Below are positions 41,563 to 52,000 of a DNA stretch of 64,000 nucleotides, piece by piece (positions within the stretch are counted from its first letter, which is position 1; each line of letters starts with the position of its first letter). Both the position numbers and the translations under genes were made by a program. Below the pieces are notes generated by a model that worked only from the letters and a program-made list of their open reading frames with translations, was not told the DNA's origin and ran no database searches. The DNA is from Actinomyces wuliandei (lineage in GTDB: Bacteria > Actinomycetota > Actinomycetes > Actinomycetales > Actinomycetaceae), in contig NZ_CP025227.1 of assembly GCF_004010955.1 (NCBI RefSeq), forward strand, positions 3,038,001-3,102,000, given 5' to 3'.

Positions 41563-42753
41563 TCAGCCCTCCCGCTGGCCCTGCTCGAAGTAGGCGGCTA
41601 GGCGGTCCTCGACCTGGGGGACGTCGCGGGGCACCGACCCCGAGCGCAGGGACTCGGTGGCCAGAGCGCCTGCGGCCACGGCGTCGCGAGCGCCCACGGG
41701 GGAGGTCTGCGTGGGCCCGCCGTCACGCACGAAGCGCAGGAACTCGTCCACGGTGCGCTGGTCGGCGCTGTCGTGACCGGTCCCCTCCTCCTCAATGGGG
41801 TACTCGGCGCTGCCGTGCTCGCGGTACCCCGAGCGCCGTGTCCACACCCGCACCACGCCCCCCGCGCCGTCGCCGAAGTTCTCCGCCCGGCCCCGCGTCC
41901 CAATGACCGTGTAGCTGCGCCAGTAGTCGGGGGTGAAGTGGCACTGCTGGTAGCTGGCCATGACCCCGTTGCGCAGGGTCATGAGGACCATGGACAGGTC
42001 CTCGACGTCAATGACCGGATTGAGCCCGGTCAGCGCATCGGGCGGCCAGTGGTCGTGGCTGAACCAGTCGCCCATGACGGTGCCGGGGCTGGTCTCCGCA
42101 GGGCGCCGCCCCCCGGTGCCGTAGACCATGAGGTCACCCATGCCCACCACCCTGCGGGTCGTGGACCCGACGATCCAGTGGATGACGTCGATGTCGTGGG
42201 CGGCCTTCTGCAGGAGCAGCCCGGTGGTCCTGGCCCGCTCGGCGTGCCAGTCCCGGAAGTAGTAGTCACCTCCGTTGCCGACAAAGTGTCGGCACCACAC
42301 CGCCTTGGGCTCGCCGATCTCGCCGCGGTCCACCACGTCCTTGAGCAGCCTGACCACGGCCATGTGCCGCATGTTGTGGCCCACGTACAGCCTGGTCCCG
42401 CTGCGCCGCGCCACCTCCAGGACCCGGTCCGCCCCCTTGAGGCTGACGGCCAGCGGCTTCTCCAGGTAGACCGGCACACCGGCGCGCAGGAAGGCGCAGG
42501 CCACCTCCTCGTGGGTGTCGTCCGGAGTCGTCACGACCACGGCGTCCAGCCCGGAGCGCCCTGCCCCGACCAGCTCACGGTAGTCGGGGACCACCTCCAC
42601 GCCCTCGGGCAGGAGCCGCGCCGCACGCTGGTGCCGGTCGGTCGCGGGATCTGCCGCTGCCACCAGCCGGGCAGGCACAGGGGAGGAGTCAACCAGGGCA
42701 GCCAGAGGACTGCGTGCGCCGACCCCCACGACGCCGACCCTCAGCTCTGTCAC
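41563..42753 (-). CDS. Gfo/Idh/MocA family oxidoreductase
   Basis: 396 residues. N-terminal Rossmann domain with RVGVVGVGARSPLAALVDSS and the family motif VYLEKPLAVSLKGAD with the EKP lysine, then a substrate domain with HDIDVIHWIVGSTTRRVVG containing the expected catalytic Asp/His pair. Such enzymes oxidise or epimerise sugars and inositols with NAD(P). The GTG at 42753 follows GAGGAGGCGGTACC. It is next to a GH36 enzyme, suggesting action on a released or modified sugar. The insert around 190-260 (RRPAETSPGTVMGDWFSHDH) is long, as in GFO members that act on glycosides. Confidence 0.9.
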   Translation of the reverse strand: MTELRVGVVGVGARSPLAALVDSSPVPARLVAAADPATDRHQRAARLLPEGVEVVPDYRELVGAGRSGLDAVVVTTPDDTHEEVACAFLRAGVPVYLEKPLAVSLKGADRVLEVARRSGTRLYVGHNMRHMAVVRLLKDVVDRGEIGEPKAVWCRHFVGNGGDYYFRDWHAERARTTGLLLQKAAHDIDVIHWIVGSTTRRVVGMGDLMVYGTGGRRPAETSPGTVMGDWFSHDHWPPDALTGLNPVIDVEDLSMVLMTLRNGVMASYQQCHFTPDYWRSYTVIGTRGRAENFGDGAGGVVRVWTRRSGYREHGSAEYPIEEEGTGHDSADQRTVDEFLRFVRDGGPTQTSPVGARDAVAAGALATESLRSGSVPRDVPQVEDRLAAYFEQGQREG

Positions 42754-42964
42754 GGTACCGCCTCCTCACCAGCACGTGTCCCCGGGCACCTCCCATCCTG
42801 GCACAGACCCGGGCACGCCTCCGTCCACACCCTCACGCCAGGACAGGTCTGCTGTAGCATTCATCCTGAAGGTTCCTCCGTCTCTTCTATCTCGAGACTG
42901 ACCTGGACAACGCCGTCACCTGCACCTGTAACTAACCCCTTGTCGAACAACCACGGTTAAGCCT

Positions 42965-43639
42965 ATGACTGCACTGCTCGAGCTGGAGGATCTCGTCGTC
43001 TCCCGAGGGAGAAGGTTCCGCCTCGCCCCACTGACCATCCGCTTTGACACCCCTGGTGTCGTGGGTCTCTTTGGTCACAACGGGGCCGGGAAGACGACCC
43101 TGCTCAAAGCCCTGGCCGGGCTGCTGCCCCTCCGGTCGGGCTCGGTAAAAACCCCGGGCGCGGCACTCCCGACCCTCCTGCCGGACTCCCCGTTCCTCTA
43201 CACGTTCCTCAGGGTCGGCTCAGTCCCCGACGTCCTGGAAGACTACTTCGAGGACTTTGACCGCGACCGCGCCCGGTCCATCATCAACAGCCTCTCACTG
43301 GACACCTCCAAGAAGGTGGGCGACCTGTCGAAGGGCATGGAGGAGCAGCTCAACCTCGGCATGACGCTGGCCAGGAGGTCGTCGGTCTACCTCCTTGACG
43401 AGCCCCTGGCAGCAGTGGACCCCGTGACACGCGACCGGATGCTGGAGCTCATAGGGCAGCACAGGCCCGCCGACGCTCTGCTTGTCGTCAGCACTCACCT
43501 CATCGCTGGCCTGGAGCCTCTTTTCGACGAGTGCGTCGTGCTCCACGACGGCAGGATGCTGCTGCGCACGCAGGCCTCGCAGGCAGCCTCCGGGCAGAGC
43601 CTGGAGGCACGGATCAAGGAGGCGATGCTGCGTGCGTGA
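42965..43639 (+). CDS. ABC transporter ATP-binding protein
   Basis: 224 residues with all ABC ATPase motifs: Walker A GLFGHNGAGKTTLLKALAG, signature LSKGMEEQLNLGMTLARR (LSKGM in place of LSGGQ), Walker B SVYLLDEPLAAVDP and switch VVSTHL. It energises the membrane protein encoded next, with which it overlaps by 8 bases. It resembles the short ATPases of exporter systems (YtrB/NatA type). It is divergent from the Gfo/Idh/MocA gene. Confidence 0.92.
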   Translation: MTALLELEDLVVSRGRRFRLAPLTIRFDTPGVVGLFGHNGAGKTTLLKALAGLLPLRSGSVKTPGAALPTLLPDSPFLYTFLRVGSVPDVLEDYFEDFDRDRARSIINSLSLDTSKKVGDLSKGMEEQLNLGMTLARRSSVYLLDEPLAAVDPVTRDRMLELIGQHRPADALLVVSTHLIAGLEPLFDECVVLHDGRMLLRTQASQAASGQSLEARIKEAMLRA

Positions 43640-44393
43640 CGTCCGCACCGAGGCGCGTAAGCACCTGGGCTTCTTCTCGGTGTGCGCCGTCGTGCTCGCC
43701 ACCACCCTCCTCCTCAGGGAGCTCCTGGACTCCTACAGGTCTGTGACCGAGGTGGTCTGGGTCTTTGCCGTCATCCTCGTGTCGGCAGCCACCACTTTTT
43801 ACGTGGGGGCACACGTCTTCGTCTTCCTGGTGCTCAAGGGAGACGTCCTCCTCCAGCTCTCCACCCGCTCGCCCCTGAGGAAGCTCCTGGTCAAGACACT
43901 CCCGCTCGCTGCCGGCTTCTGCGCCACCGGTCTCATCACCCTGCTGACCTACGCCACGACGTGGCCGGAGCAGGGCAGAGCAGGGGCGGTAGCCTACGCA
44001 GTCTGCGCCAAGCTCGTCTCGTGCGCGGCCCTGGTGTCCCTGGCGTGGCTCCTGGGGCTCGCCGCCGCAGGCCGCAGGGGGTTCTACCTGCGGCTCCTGG
44101 TCTACGCGGGCGGGCTCGTCGTGCTGGTCGGCCTGCAGGCCGCTGCGGTGTGGAGCACGGCCGGGCTGGAGGGCACCGGGTGGACGGTGGGCGCGTCCAC
44201 CTCCTACACGGGGTACCCGGTGTACTACGGGCCTCTTGGCGTCTGCCTGGGAACACCGTTCACCACCGACTCGACAGGACCCTACGTGCTCAGCCTGGTC
44301 CTCAACACCCTCTGGGTGGGGGTATGCCTGCTGGCCGTCGGGCTGACCTCCCGTCTGCGCCACCGGGGCGCTGTGCGCCTGCACGCCTCCTAG
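43632..44393 (+). CDS. ABC transporter permease-like membrane protein
   Basis: 253 residues with about six hydrophobic segments (for example FFSVCAVVLATTLLLRELL, VVWVFAVILVSAATTFYVG, LLVYAGGLVVLVGLQAAAVW). It has no sequence signature I can name. The start is a GTG at 43632 inside the end of the ATPase gene, with AAGGAGG nine bases upstream; this overlap marks translational coupling, so the two gene products form one transporter. The substrate is unknown; an exporter of a peptide, lipid or antibiotic is typical for this layout. Confidence 0.8.
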   Translation: MRDVRTEARKHLGFFSVCAVVLATTLLLRELLDSYRSVTEVVWVFAVILVSAATTFYVGAHVFVFLVLKGDVLLQLSTRSPLRKLLVKTLPLAAGFCATGLITLLTYATTWPEQGRAGAVAYAVCAKLVSCAALVSLAWLLGLAAAGRRGFYLRLLVYAGGLVVLVGLQAAAVWSTAGLEGTGWTVGASTSYTGYPVYYGPLGVCLGTPFTTDSTGPYVLSLVLNTLWVGVCLLAVGLTSRLRHRGAVRLHAS

Positions 44394-44431
44394 CACAGGC
44401 CGTGCCCGCGCATCCCGTCCAGCTCCACCCC

Positions 44432-45922
44432 TTACTCCTGCTCCTGCCGGGCGGCCCACCAGGAGCGCAGCGCCTGGCGGGCGAGGTCCTCACCCAGGGG
44501 TCCCTTCTCCATGCGCAGGTCCAGCAGGAAACGGTAGGCCTGGCCCACGACCGGCCCGGGGGCGACCCCCAGCTCGGCCATGATCTGGCTGCCGTCCAGG
44601 TCGGGGCGGATCGCGGCCAGCTCCTCGGCCTTGCGCAGCTGGTCGATGCGTGCCTCCAGGTCGTCGTAGGCGTGGTCCAGCATGGCGGCCTTGCGCCGGT
44701 TGCGGGTGGTGACGTCGGCACGCGTGAGCCGGTGGAGGCGCTCCAGCAGGGGACCGGCGTCGGTGACGTAGCGGCGCACCGCCGAGTCCGACCACCCTGC
44801 GTCGGCGTAGCCGTGGAAGCGCAGGTGCAGCTCGACCAGTCGCGCCACGTCCTTGACGGTCTGCTTGTCAAAGCGCAGTGCTCGCAGGCGCTTGGCGGCC
44901 AGGCGCGCCCCCACGTGGTCGTGCCCGTGGAAGGTCACTGTCCCGCCCGGCAGGAAGCGGCGGGTAGCGGGCTTGCCGATGTCGTGGAGGAGCGCGGCCA
45001 GGCGCAGCACCAGGTCGGGTCCAGGCACAGGTCCCTCCGGGCCGGTCTCCAGGTCGATGGCCTGGTCCAGGACCGTCAGGGTGTGCTCGTAGACGTCCTT
45101 GTGGCGGCGGTGCTCGTCCACGGTCTCGCGCAGGGCCGACACCTCCGGCAGGACGACGTCGGCCACCCCGGTGTGCACCAGCAGCTCCAGGCCGCGGCGG
45201 GGCCAGGGGCTGGTCAGCAGCCTCTCCAGCTCGGCACGCACGCGCTCGGCGGAGACGATGCCCAGCCGCGACGCCATCTGGGACATGGCGCTCACCACGT
45301 CGGGCTCGACGTCCAGACCCAGCTGGGCGGCAAAGCGCGCGGCCCGCATGATGCGCAGGGGGTCGTCGTCAAAGGACTGGAGGGGAGACACCGGGGTGCG
45401 CAGGACCCCTGCCCTCAGGTCCACCAGCCCGTGGTGGGGGTCGACGAGCTCCAGGTCGGGCAGGCGCAGGGCCATGGCGTTGACGGTGAAGTCCCGCCGG
45501 GTGAGGTCGCCCTCCAGTGTGTCACCGTAGGAGACGGTCGGCTTGCGCGAGCCGACCTCGTAGTCCTCGGTGCGGTAGGTGGTCACCTCCACGACCACCT
45601 CCCCCTTGCGGGCACCGATCGTGCCGAAGTCACGTCCAATGTCCCAGCAGGCGTCCCCCCAGGCGCGCAGCAGTGCCTCCGTCTGCTCCGGACGGGCCGA
45701 GGTGGTCAGGTCCAGGTCGTGGGGGGCGGTCCCCATGAAGGCGTCACGCACCGGCCCGCCCACCAGGGCGATCTCGTGGCCTGCCCGGGCAAAGGTGTGG
45801 GCCAGGGCTGCCAAGGGCACCGGCAGGGCCGAGAGCGCGGAGCGTGCTGTCGGGGTCAGGCCGGAGGCGTCTGGCTCCCCGGAGAGCGGGGCGCGGGAGG
45901 GGGGACGGGTCTGTGCAGTCAT
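44432..45922 (-). CDS. pcnA: CCA tRNA nucleotidyltransferase / poly(A) polymerase family with HD domain
   Basis: 496 residues. Head domain with the nucleotidyltransferase motif LVGGPVRDAFMGTAPHDLDL containing the metal Asp pair, motif GDLTRRDFTVNAMALRL, RIMRAARFAAQLGLD, then an HD-type domain with LAALLHDIGKPATRRFLPGG. It adds or repairs CCA ends of tRNA. The family in actinobacteria carries this C-terminal HD domain. ATG at 45922. It is divergent from the NUDIX gene, as in Mycobacterium tuberculosis (Rv3907c next to Rv3908), supporting the synteny call. Confidence 0.93.
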   Translation of the reverse strand: MTAQTRPPSRAPLSGEPDASGLTPTARSALSALPVPLAALAHTFARAGHEIALVGGPVRDAFMGTAPHDLDLTTSARPEQTEALLRAWGDACWDIGRDFGTIGARKGEVVVEVTTYRTEDYEVGSRKPTVSYGDTLEGDLTRRDFTVNAMALRLPDLELVDPHHGLVDLRAGVLRTPVSPLQSFDDDPLRIMRAARFAAQLGLDVEPDVVSAMSQMASRLGIVSAERVRAELERLLTSPWPRRGLELLVHTGVADVVLPEVSALRETVDEHRRHKDVYEHTLTVLDQAIDLETGPEGPVPGPDLVLRLAALLHDIGKPATRRFLPGGTVTFHGHDHVGARLAAKRLRALRFDKQTVKDVARLVELHLRFHGYADAGWSDSAVRRYVTDAGPLLERLHRLTRADVTTRNRRKAAMLDHAYDDLEARIDQLRKAEELAAIRPDLDGSQIMAELGVAPGPVVGQAYRFLLDLRMEKGPLGEDLARQALRSWWAARQEQE

Positions 45923-46062
45923 CAGGCCAAGCCTGCCACGCCGGGAGCCGTCAGCGGCGCCCCGGTCGGCGTCCAGTCAGCACCCGGTCGGCTCCGGCCG
46001 CGCCAGTCCTCACCGACCCACGCGGAGCTCTCGTCCACATCCATTGACACCGCTGTTGGACC

Positions 46063-46074
46063 TAGAGTATCCCT
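46063..46074 (+). promoter_or_regulatory. Probable leaderless promoter of the NUDIX-DUF6049-murJ operon
   Basis: TAGAGT at 46063-46068 fits the TAnnnT -10 pattern and lies six bases before the ATG at 46075, so transcription would begin at the start codon. No ribosome binding site precedes this ATG. A TTGACA at 46044-46049 is present but is too near this -10 for normal spacing. Confidence 0.4.
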
Positions 46075-46584
46075 ATGTCCTCCCGTCGCACCCGCACGCC
46101 CCGCGCCGCCTCGGCGGCTCGCCGGGCGGGTGCGCGCAGCCTCCCCGTCGTCGACGAGACAAGCGCCGGCGGCCTGGTTGTTGACGTCCAGGCCGGTCAG
46201 GCCTTCACTGCGGTCATCGCGCGCCGCAACCGCGGCGGGCGGCTGGAGTGGTGCCTGCCCAAGGGGCACCTGGAAGGAACAGAGACACCGGAGGAGGCCG
46301 CCGTGCGAGAGATCGCCGAGGAGACCGGTATCACCGGCCGGGTGCTGCGCCACCTGGCGACGATCGACTACTGGTTCGCTGGCGACGCCCACCGCGTCCA
46401 CAAGGTGGTGCACCACTTCCTCCTGGAGGCTGTCGACGGGTTCCTCACCACCGACAACGACCCCGACCACGAGGCGGAGGACGTCGAGTGGGTGGCCCTG
46501 GACGACGTGGCCCGCCGTCTGGCCTACCCCAACGAGCGTCGTATCGTGGCGGCCGCCCGGAAGATCCTTGTAGGTGACGCATGA
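46075..46584 (+). CDS. NUDIX hydrolase
   Basis: 169 residues with the complete Nudix box GHLEGTETPEEAAVREIAEE followed by TGI (G-x5-E-x7-REUxEExGU). The basic N-terminus of about 22 residues precedes the core SAGGLVVDVQAGQAFTAVIA. It hydrolyses a nucleoside diphosphate linked to another group; the exact substrate is not predictable. It corresponds in position to mycobacterial mutT4 (Rv3908). It overlaps the next gene by ATGA. Confidence 0.92.
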   Translation: MSSRRTRTPRAASAARRAGARSLPVVDETSAGGLVVDVQAGQAFTAVIARRNRGGRLEWCLPKGHLEGTETPEEAAVREIAEETGITGRVLRHLATIDYWFAGDAHRVHKVVHHFLLEAVDGFLTTDNDPDHEAEDVEWVALDDVARRLAYPNERRIVAAARKILVGDA

Positions 46585-49004
46585 GGAGCCGGAAGGCACC
46601 TCGTCGGCGCAGGCACTGCCCCCAGACGGCAGGACGGCGCCTGCCAGCAGCAGCGCTCGTGACCGCGCTGACAGCACTGAGCCTGCTGGCCCTGGTGCTG
46701 GCTCCTGCCAGCGCCCTGCCGGCAGCGGCCCCGCCCCCCCCGGCACCCGTGCCCGCCGCCTCTCCTGCGCTGCCAGGTGAGGCAGAGCTGGTCTCTGGCC
46801 AGGTGACGCTGAGCATCGACGCCCTGGCCCCGGAGGTGATCCACGACGGGGAGGACCTCCTGGTCACCGGCACCATCGCCAACGGCACCGACGAGACCCT
46901 GTCAGGCGGCTCCCTGGTGGTCCAGGTCCAGGAAGGCACGGAGGTCACCTTCGAGACGCTGTCCCTGTGGCTCGCCAACGAGCGGGACACCACCCTGTCG
47001 TCACCGTCCACCACACGGCTGCCACAGGTCCAGCCCGGGCAGACGTCCTCCTTCTCCGTGATGGTCAGCGCTGAGAACCTGCCGCTGTCCGCCCACGACC
47101 AGTGGGGTCCCCGCGGCGTCCAGGTCGCCCTGACCCAGGGCGGAGCCACCGTCGCTGAGGACCGCAGCATCATCGTCTGGGACAGCGCCTCAGGTGTGGA
47201 CGCGGCCCGCGTGACTACCATCGTCCCTGTCACAGCCTCTGCTGAGGAGCTGACGGTCCTGACTCTCCCGGCGTCTGCGACCGGTGACTCCTCGGCCGCA
47301 GGGGTGACCGTGACCGAGATCCAGCAGCGGGTCCAGGCCCTGCTGGAGCTGGCAGGTGACGGAGTGGTCCTGGCGGTGGACCCAGCCCTCCTGGAGGCTC
47401 TTGGTGTTGATGCCAGCTCCTTCCAGGGGGACCTGTCCGGCTCGACACCACCAGACGCCACCAGCACAGCCCTTGCGCCCAGCACCTCGGCCCACACGGC
47501 ACAGCCCTCCGGGTCGCCTCCCGCAGCCACCTCCACGTCGGCAGCACCCGCTGCGGATCCCTCCCCCGCACCCCCAGGCTCTGACTCCTCCTCCGCCCCG
47601 GCCAGTCCGGCGTCGCTGACCGCAGCCCTGACCCGTGCCATCGCTAACGGCGACGTCGCGACCCTGCCCTGGGACGACGCCGACACGGCAGCCCTGTCCC
47701 ACCTGGGGGAGACCAACCTCCTGGCCACTTCCATCCAGAGGTCCCAGTCCTCAGCCGTGGCTGGTGCCGGGGCACACCCCACGCTGGCCTGGCCCGCCTC
47801 CTCCCAGCTGGACGCCCAGACCTTGGAGGCCCTTCCTGGCTCCGTGACGACCCTCGTCGCCCCCGTCGGCTCCGTCCCCGTGGCCCAGGACCTCACCTAC
47901 ACGCCCTCGGGAACGACAACAATCGGAGGTCGCACGGTACTGGTACCCGACGAGCCTGCCTCGCTGACCCTGGCTGGGCGGCAGCCCGAGCCTCTCGACG
48001 ACCAGGAGCTCAGCGACCTGGACACGCGCCAGCTGCTGCGTGCACGGACCGCGATCTTCACCCGCCAGGCGCCGTCCGTGGGGCGTGACCTGGTCATCAC
48101 CCTGGACCGGGCCTCGGCCGCAGCGGTAGAGCCAGAGGTGCTCGCGCAGCGGCTGGCAGCCCTGCGGGACACTTCCTGGGTCACTCCCCAGGATCTGGAG
48201 GCCCTGAGGTCCCGGACCACCGAGGGGGAAGAGGCTGAGGACACCGGGAGCACCAGGAGCACCACGAGCCCGGACCCGGCAGGATCACGCAGTGGGAGCA
48301 GCAGGGACAGTGGGGACGTGGCCCGTACGGACCCGCCGGACCAGGTGAGTGACAGTGACGAGATCGCCTCCGGGCTCCTGTCAGAGGCCTACCAGTCGGG
48401 GAACCGCTTGGACTCGATCGCCTCGGTGCTCTCCGACTCCCGGGCAGCCCTGGGGCGGGCCAACGACGTCGAGAGCATCGTCTCCTCAGCAGCCTGGCGC
48501 CGCGACCCCCAGGCCCGCCGCACCTACCTGGACTCTGCCGTTGCCGCCGGGGAGGCGGTCATCGACGCGCTGAGCGCTGCTCCCTCCTCCACCATCAACA
48601 TCATCAGCTCGCAGGCTGACCTTCCGGTGAGGATCGTCTCGACCCTGAACCAGGAGGTGACCCTCCAGGTGCGCCTGGTCCCGGACAACCAACGTCTCCA
48701 GATCCCCGACACTGTCACTGTCACGGTCCCTGCGCGCGGCCAGGCCACGACGACGGTCCCGGTCAAGGCAGTAGGGTCCGGTGACGTCGACCTGACGATC
48801 GAGGTCCTTGCGGACGACGGTACGGCTGTGGGGGCCCCGACCACCGTGCACATGCAGGTGCGAGCGGCCTGGGAGTCTGTCGGCACCTGGGTGGTCGGCG
48901 GTGTCCTGGCCCTTGTCCTGGTCTCCGGCGTAGCGCGTACCGTGCGCAGAGGACGCCGCACCGTCACACCGGCCATACCGCCACCAGCCCAGGAGAAGGC
49001 ATGA
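46581..49004 (+). CDS. DUF6049 family secreted/membrane protein (Rv3909-like)
   Basis: 807 residues. An N-terminal signal-like segment (about 20-46, ALVTALTALSLLALVLAPAS), a large extracellular region and one C-terminal membrane helix near 765-785 (VGTWVVGGVLALVLVSGVAR) followed by a basic tail. The middle has Ser/Thr/Pro/Ala-rich low-complexity stretches. It overlaps NUDIX at its start and murJ at its end (ATGA in both cases), so it is translationally coupled to murJ. In M. tuberculosis the equivalent gene (Rv3909) sits in exactly this place; function is unknown but a role with MurJ in cell-wall export is a fair inference. Confidence 0.85.
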   Translation: MRSRKAPRRRRHCPQTAGRRLPAAALVTALTALSLLALVLAPASALPAAAPPPPAPVPAASPALPGEAELVSGQVTLSIDALAPEVIHDGEDLLVTGTIANGTDETLSGGSLVVQVQEGTEVTFETLSLWLANERDTTLSSPSTTRLPQVQPGQTSSFSVMVSAENLPLSAHDQWGPRGVQVALTQGGATVAEDRSIIVWDSASGVDAARVTTIVPVTASAEELTVLTLPASATGDSSAAGVTVTEIQQRVQALLELAGDGVVLAVDPALLEALGVDASSFQGDLSGSTPPDATSTALAPSTSAHTAQPSGSPPAATSTSAAPAADPSPAPPGSDSSSAPASPASLTAALTRAIANGDVATLPWDDADTAALSHLGETNLLATSIQRSQSSAVAGAGAHPTLAWPASSQLDAQTLEALPGSVTTLVAPVGSVPVAQDLTYTPSGTTTIGGRTVLVPDEPASLTLAGRQPEPLDDQELSDLDTRQLLRARTAIFTRQAPSVGRDLVITLDRASAAAVEPEVLAQRLAALRDTSWVTPQDLEALRSRTTEGEEAEDTGSTRSTTSPDPAGSRSGSSRDSGDVARTDPPDQVSDSDEIASGLLSEAYQSGNRLDSIASVLSDSRAALGRANDVESIVSSAAWRRDPQARRTYLDSAVAAGEAVIDALSAAPSSTINIISSQADLPVRIVSTLNQEVTLQVRLVPDNQRLQIPDTVTVTVPARGQATTTVPVKAVGSGDVDLTIEVLADDGTAVGAPTTVHMQVRAAWESVGTWVVGGVLALVLVSGVARTVRRGRRTVTPAIPPPAQEKA

Positions 49005-52000
49005 CCCCGCCCCGGCACGCCCGACCCAGACGTTCCTTCCTCTCCCCGAGCCCGCACCGCTCCCAGGCCTCGCTGGCCCGCTCCTCGGCGATTATGGCCT
49101 CGGGCACACTGGTTTCCCGCGTGCTGGGACTGGTGCGCAACGCCCTCATCGTCATCGCCCTGGGGGCTACCGGCTCGGGAGCGGCAGACGCCTTCAACAC
49201 CGCCAACAACCTGCCGACAAACCTGTACAACATGATGATCGGTGGCGTCCTCAACGCCATCCTGGTGCCTCAGATCGTCCGGGCGCTGCGCAAGCGCAAC
49301 GGCGAGGAGCTGGTCAACCGGCTCCTGACCACCGCCGCCACCCTCATGCTTGCCGTCACAGTGCTGATCACCGCTGCCGCTCCCCTGGTGTTCTACGTCA
49401 ACGCCTCCTCCCTGGCCTCGGGTCGCTGGCAGCCGGTCTCCTACGCCTTCGCCTTCTGGTTCATGCCGCAGATCTTCTTCTACGGCCTCTACGCCCTGTG
49501 GGGCCAGGTCCTCAACGCCCGGTCCAGCTTCGGCCCCTACATGTGGTCGCCGGTGCTCAACAACATCATCTCTATCGTCTCCATCATCGCCTACATCCGG
49601 GTCTACGGGGCCTACACCGACGGACAGGGGCCAGAGGTGTGGGACGCGGGCCGCATCACCTTGATCGGGGCGACCACCACCCTGGGCATCGCGGCCCAGG
49701 CCCTGATCCTCTACATCCCCCTGGTACGTTCCGGCTTCCAGCCGCGCATCGTCTTTGGCATACGGGGCCTGGGGCTGGGGCAGAGCTCTAGGGTCGCCCT
49801 GTGGGCACTGCTCGGTGTCGCCATCATCTCGCTGAGCACCTGGGCCACCACCAACCTGGGCTCAGCCGCAGTCACAGCCTCTGAGCTTCCTGAGTACGCC
49901 GACGTCGTGGTGCCGTCAACGACGATGTGGTCCAACGCCTACCTGGTCTACATCCTGCCCCAGTCCCTGGTGGTGACCTCCATCATCACCGCCCTGTTCA
50001 CCCGTATGAGCGAGAAGGCCTCCTCAGGCGACCGGGAGGGCGTGCGCGACGACCTGTCGCTGGGGTTGCGCTCCGCCGGGGTGTTCACGGTGCTGGCTAC
50101 AGCGGGCATCTGCGTCCTGGCAGTGCCAGCGCTCCAGGTCTTCACCCCGTCGATCTCCCTGAGGGTGGCCCAGGCCACCGCACCGGTTCTTGTCCTCCTG
50201 GCTCTGGGAATCGTCCCGCAGGGGATCTGGTTCACCACCCAGCGAGTCATGCTGGCTTACGAGGACACCAAGCGGCTTCTCCTCGCCGACGCCGTGGTGG
50301 GCCTGCTCCCCGTGGTCCTGTGCGCCCTGGCCTACCTCCTGGCACCGGCCAACCACTGGATGGCCTGGGCGGCCTTTGCCAACACCCTGAGCCAGGTCGC
50401 CGCGTGCGTCGTCGTCGTCCCGCTGATGCGGCGCCACCTGCCGAGCCTGGACGGGCGCAGGGTCGCCACCACCCACCTGCGCCTGTGCCTGGCCGCAGCA
50501 CCTGCGGTAGTCATCGGCCTGGTCCTGGTGGCGCTGATGGGAGAGGTGGATGGCGCCTCGTCCCTGAACCGCCTCCTGGCTGCCTCGACCCAGGTCGTCA
50601 TTGTGGCCTCGGTCATGTCCTTCATCTATCTTGTCATGGGGCGGATAGTCAACGTCGAGGAGATCATCGTCGCCTTCCGTCCGCTGTCACGGATCCTGGT
50701 CAAGGTTGGTCGGCGCCTGCCGGGTCCGGCAGGTCGGCCGGTACTACGCCTGGCAGAGTGGATGACACCAACGTCGGCTCCCACCAGGGGCACCTCGGGA
50801 AGCAGAACCGCTCCGCCAGCACCTCCTCCGCCACAAGCGGCCCCACCGCCCCCGCCTCCACCTGCTGCAGCCCCCACGGCCACGCCACAGCCTGCCCCCG
50901 CACCACCGCCCCCGTCCGCGCCGACTACCGCCCCTCACGGCGCGCCAGCACACGGACAGCCGCAGGGCACCTACCCCCCCAGCTTCCTTCCTCACGCCCC
51001 CTCCTCTGCTGGCCGCAGTGGTCGGGCACCTGTACGACGCCCTGTGGTACCCGCTGTACCACCGACAGTGCCTCCGTCGGTCCCGCCCGCCCCCCGCACC
51101 TCTCCAGCGACTGCGACCACGCCTCCAACCGAGCACGCGATGCCCCTCGCCTCGCCTCCACCACCAGCCCACCCTGCTGGCGCTGCAGCCACCCCCCGGG
51201 GCACTGCTCCCGCACCACCTCCGGACAGCCCCTCCCTGCCCGCCAACCTGTCTGTCAGCATGGAGCCCTCGGCCGCCGTGCCCCCATCAGGTCACACCAC
51301 CGAGCAGGCACAGAGCCCACGGACCGCTACGATGGGTCCATCAGTGTCTGACGGGCAGTCACCCCGAGGAAGGAGACGCATGTCTGAGGCGACGCCGATT
51401 GGCAGTGGCCGCTACGGACTCCTGGGGACCCTGTCCACCACGCTGCCTCGAATCGTTCGGCACCGGGGTGTTGACACCATCCTCGACCGCGAGGTGACCA
51501 TCCTCGTGCTCACAGACGCCTCGGTGCACCGCGACAGCATCATGGACGCGGCAAGCCGCGCCGTACTGGTGGACGACGAGCGCCTTCAGCGGGTGTACGA
51601 CGTTGAGCGCTCCGAGCCCTCCATCATCATCACCGAGCCCCTGGCGGGCCGTACCCTCAGCTCACTCGTGGCCCGCGGCATCACCTCGGCACAGGTCAGA
51701 GCAATCATTGGTGAGACGGCCCAAGCGCTTGACGCTGGGGCCCGCAAGGGCCTGCACCACCTCAACCTGTCTCCTGAGTCCATTCGGGTGCTCCCCGGGG
51801 GAGAGGTCAAGATCAGCGGGCTGGGGATTGAGGCCGCCGCCCTGGACCTGGAGAGCAAGGTCGCCAAGAACGACCCCCTTGCCGCCGACCGTGCTGACGC
51901 CCGCGCCCTCGTGGAGATTCTCTACTACGGCCTGACCGGCCGTTGGCCAGGGAAGCGTCCCGGGATCCCTTCCGCGCCTCGTCTGGGTGGCGCGCCTGTC

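Noticed and set aside
43482..43639. Frameshift between the ABC ATPase and the membrane gene
   Set aside because: The ATPase ends normally with all motifs present, and the membrane gene has its own GTG and AAGGAGG inside the overlap, so this is ordinary translational coupling.
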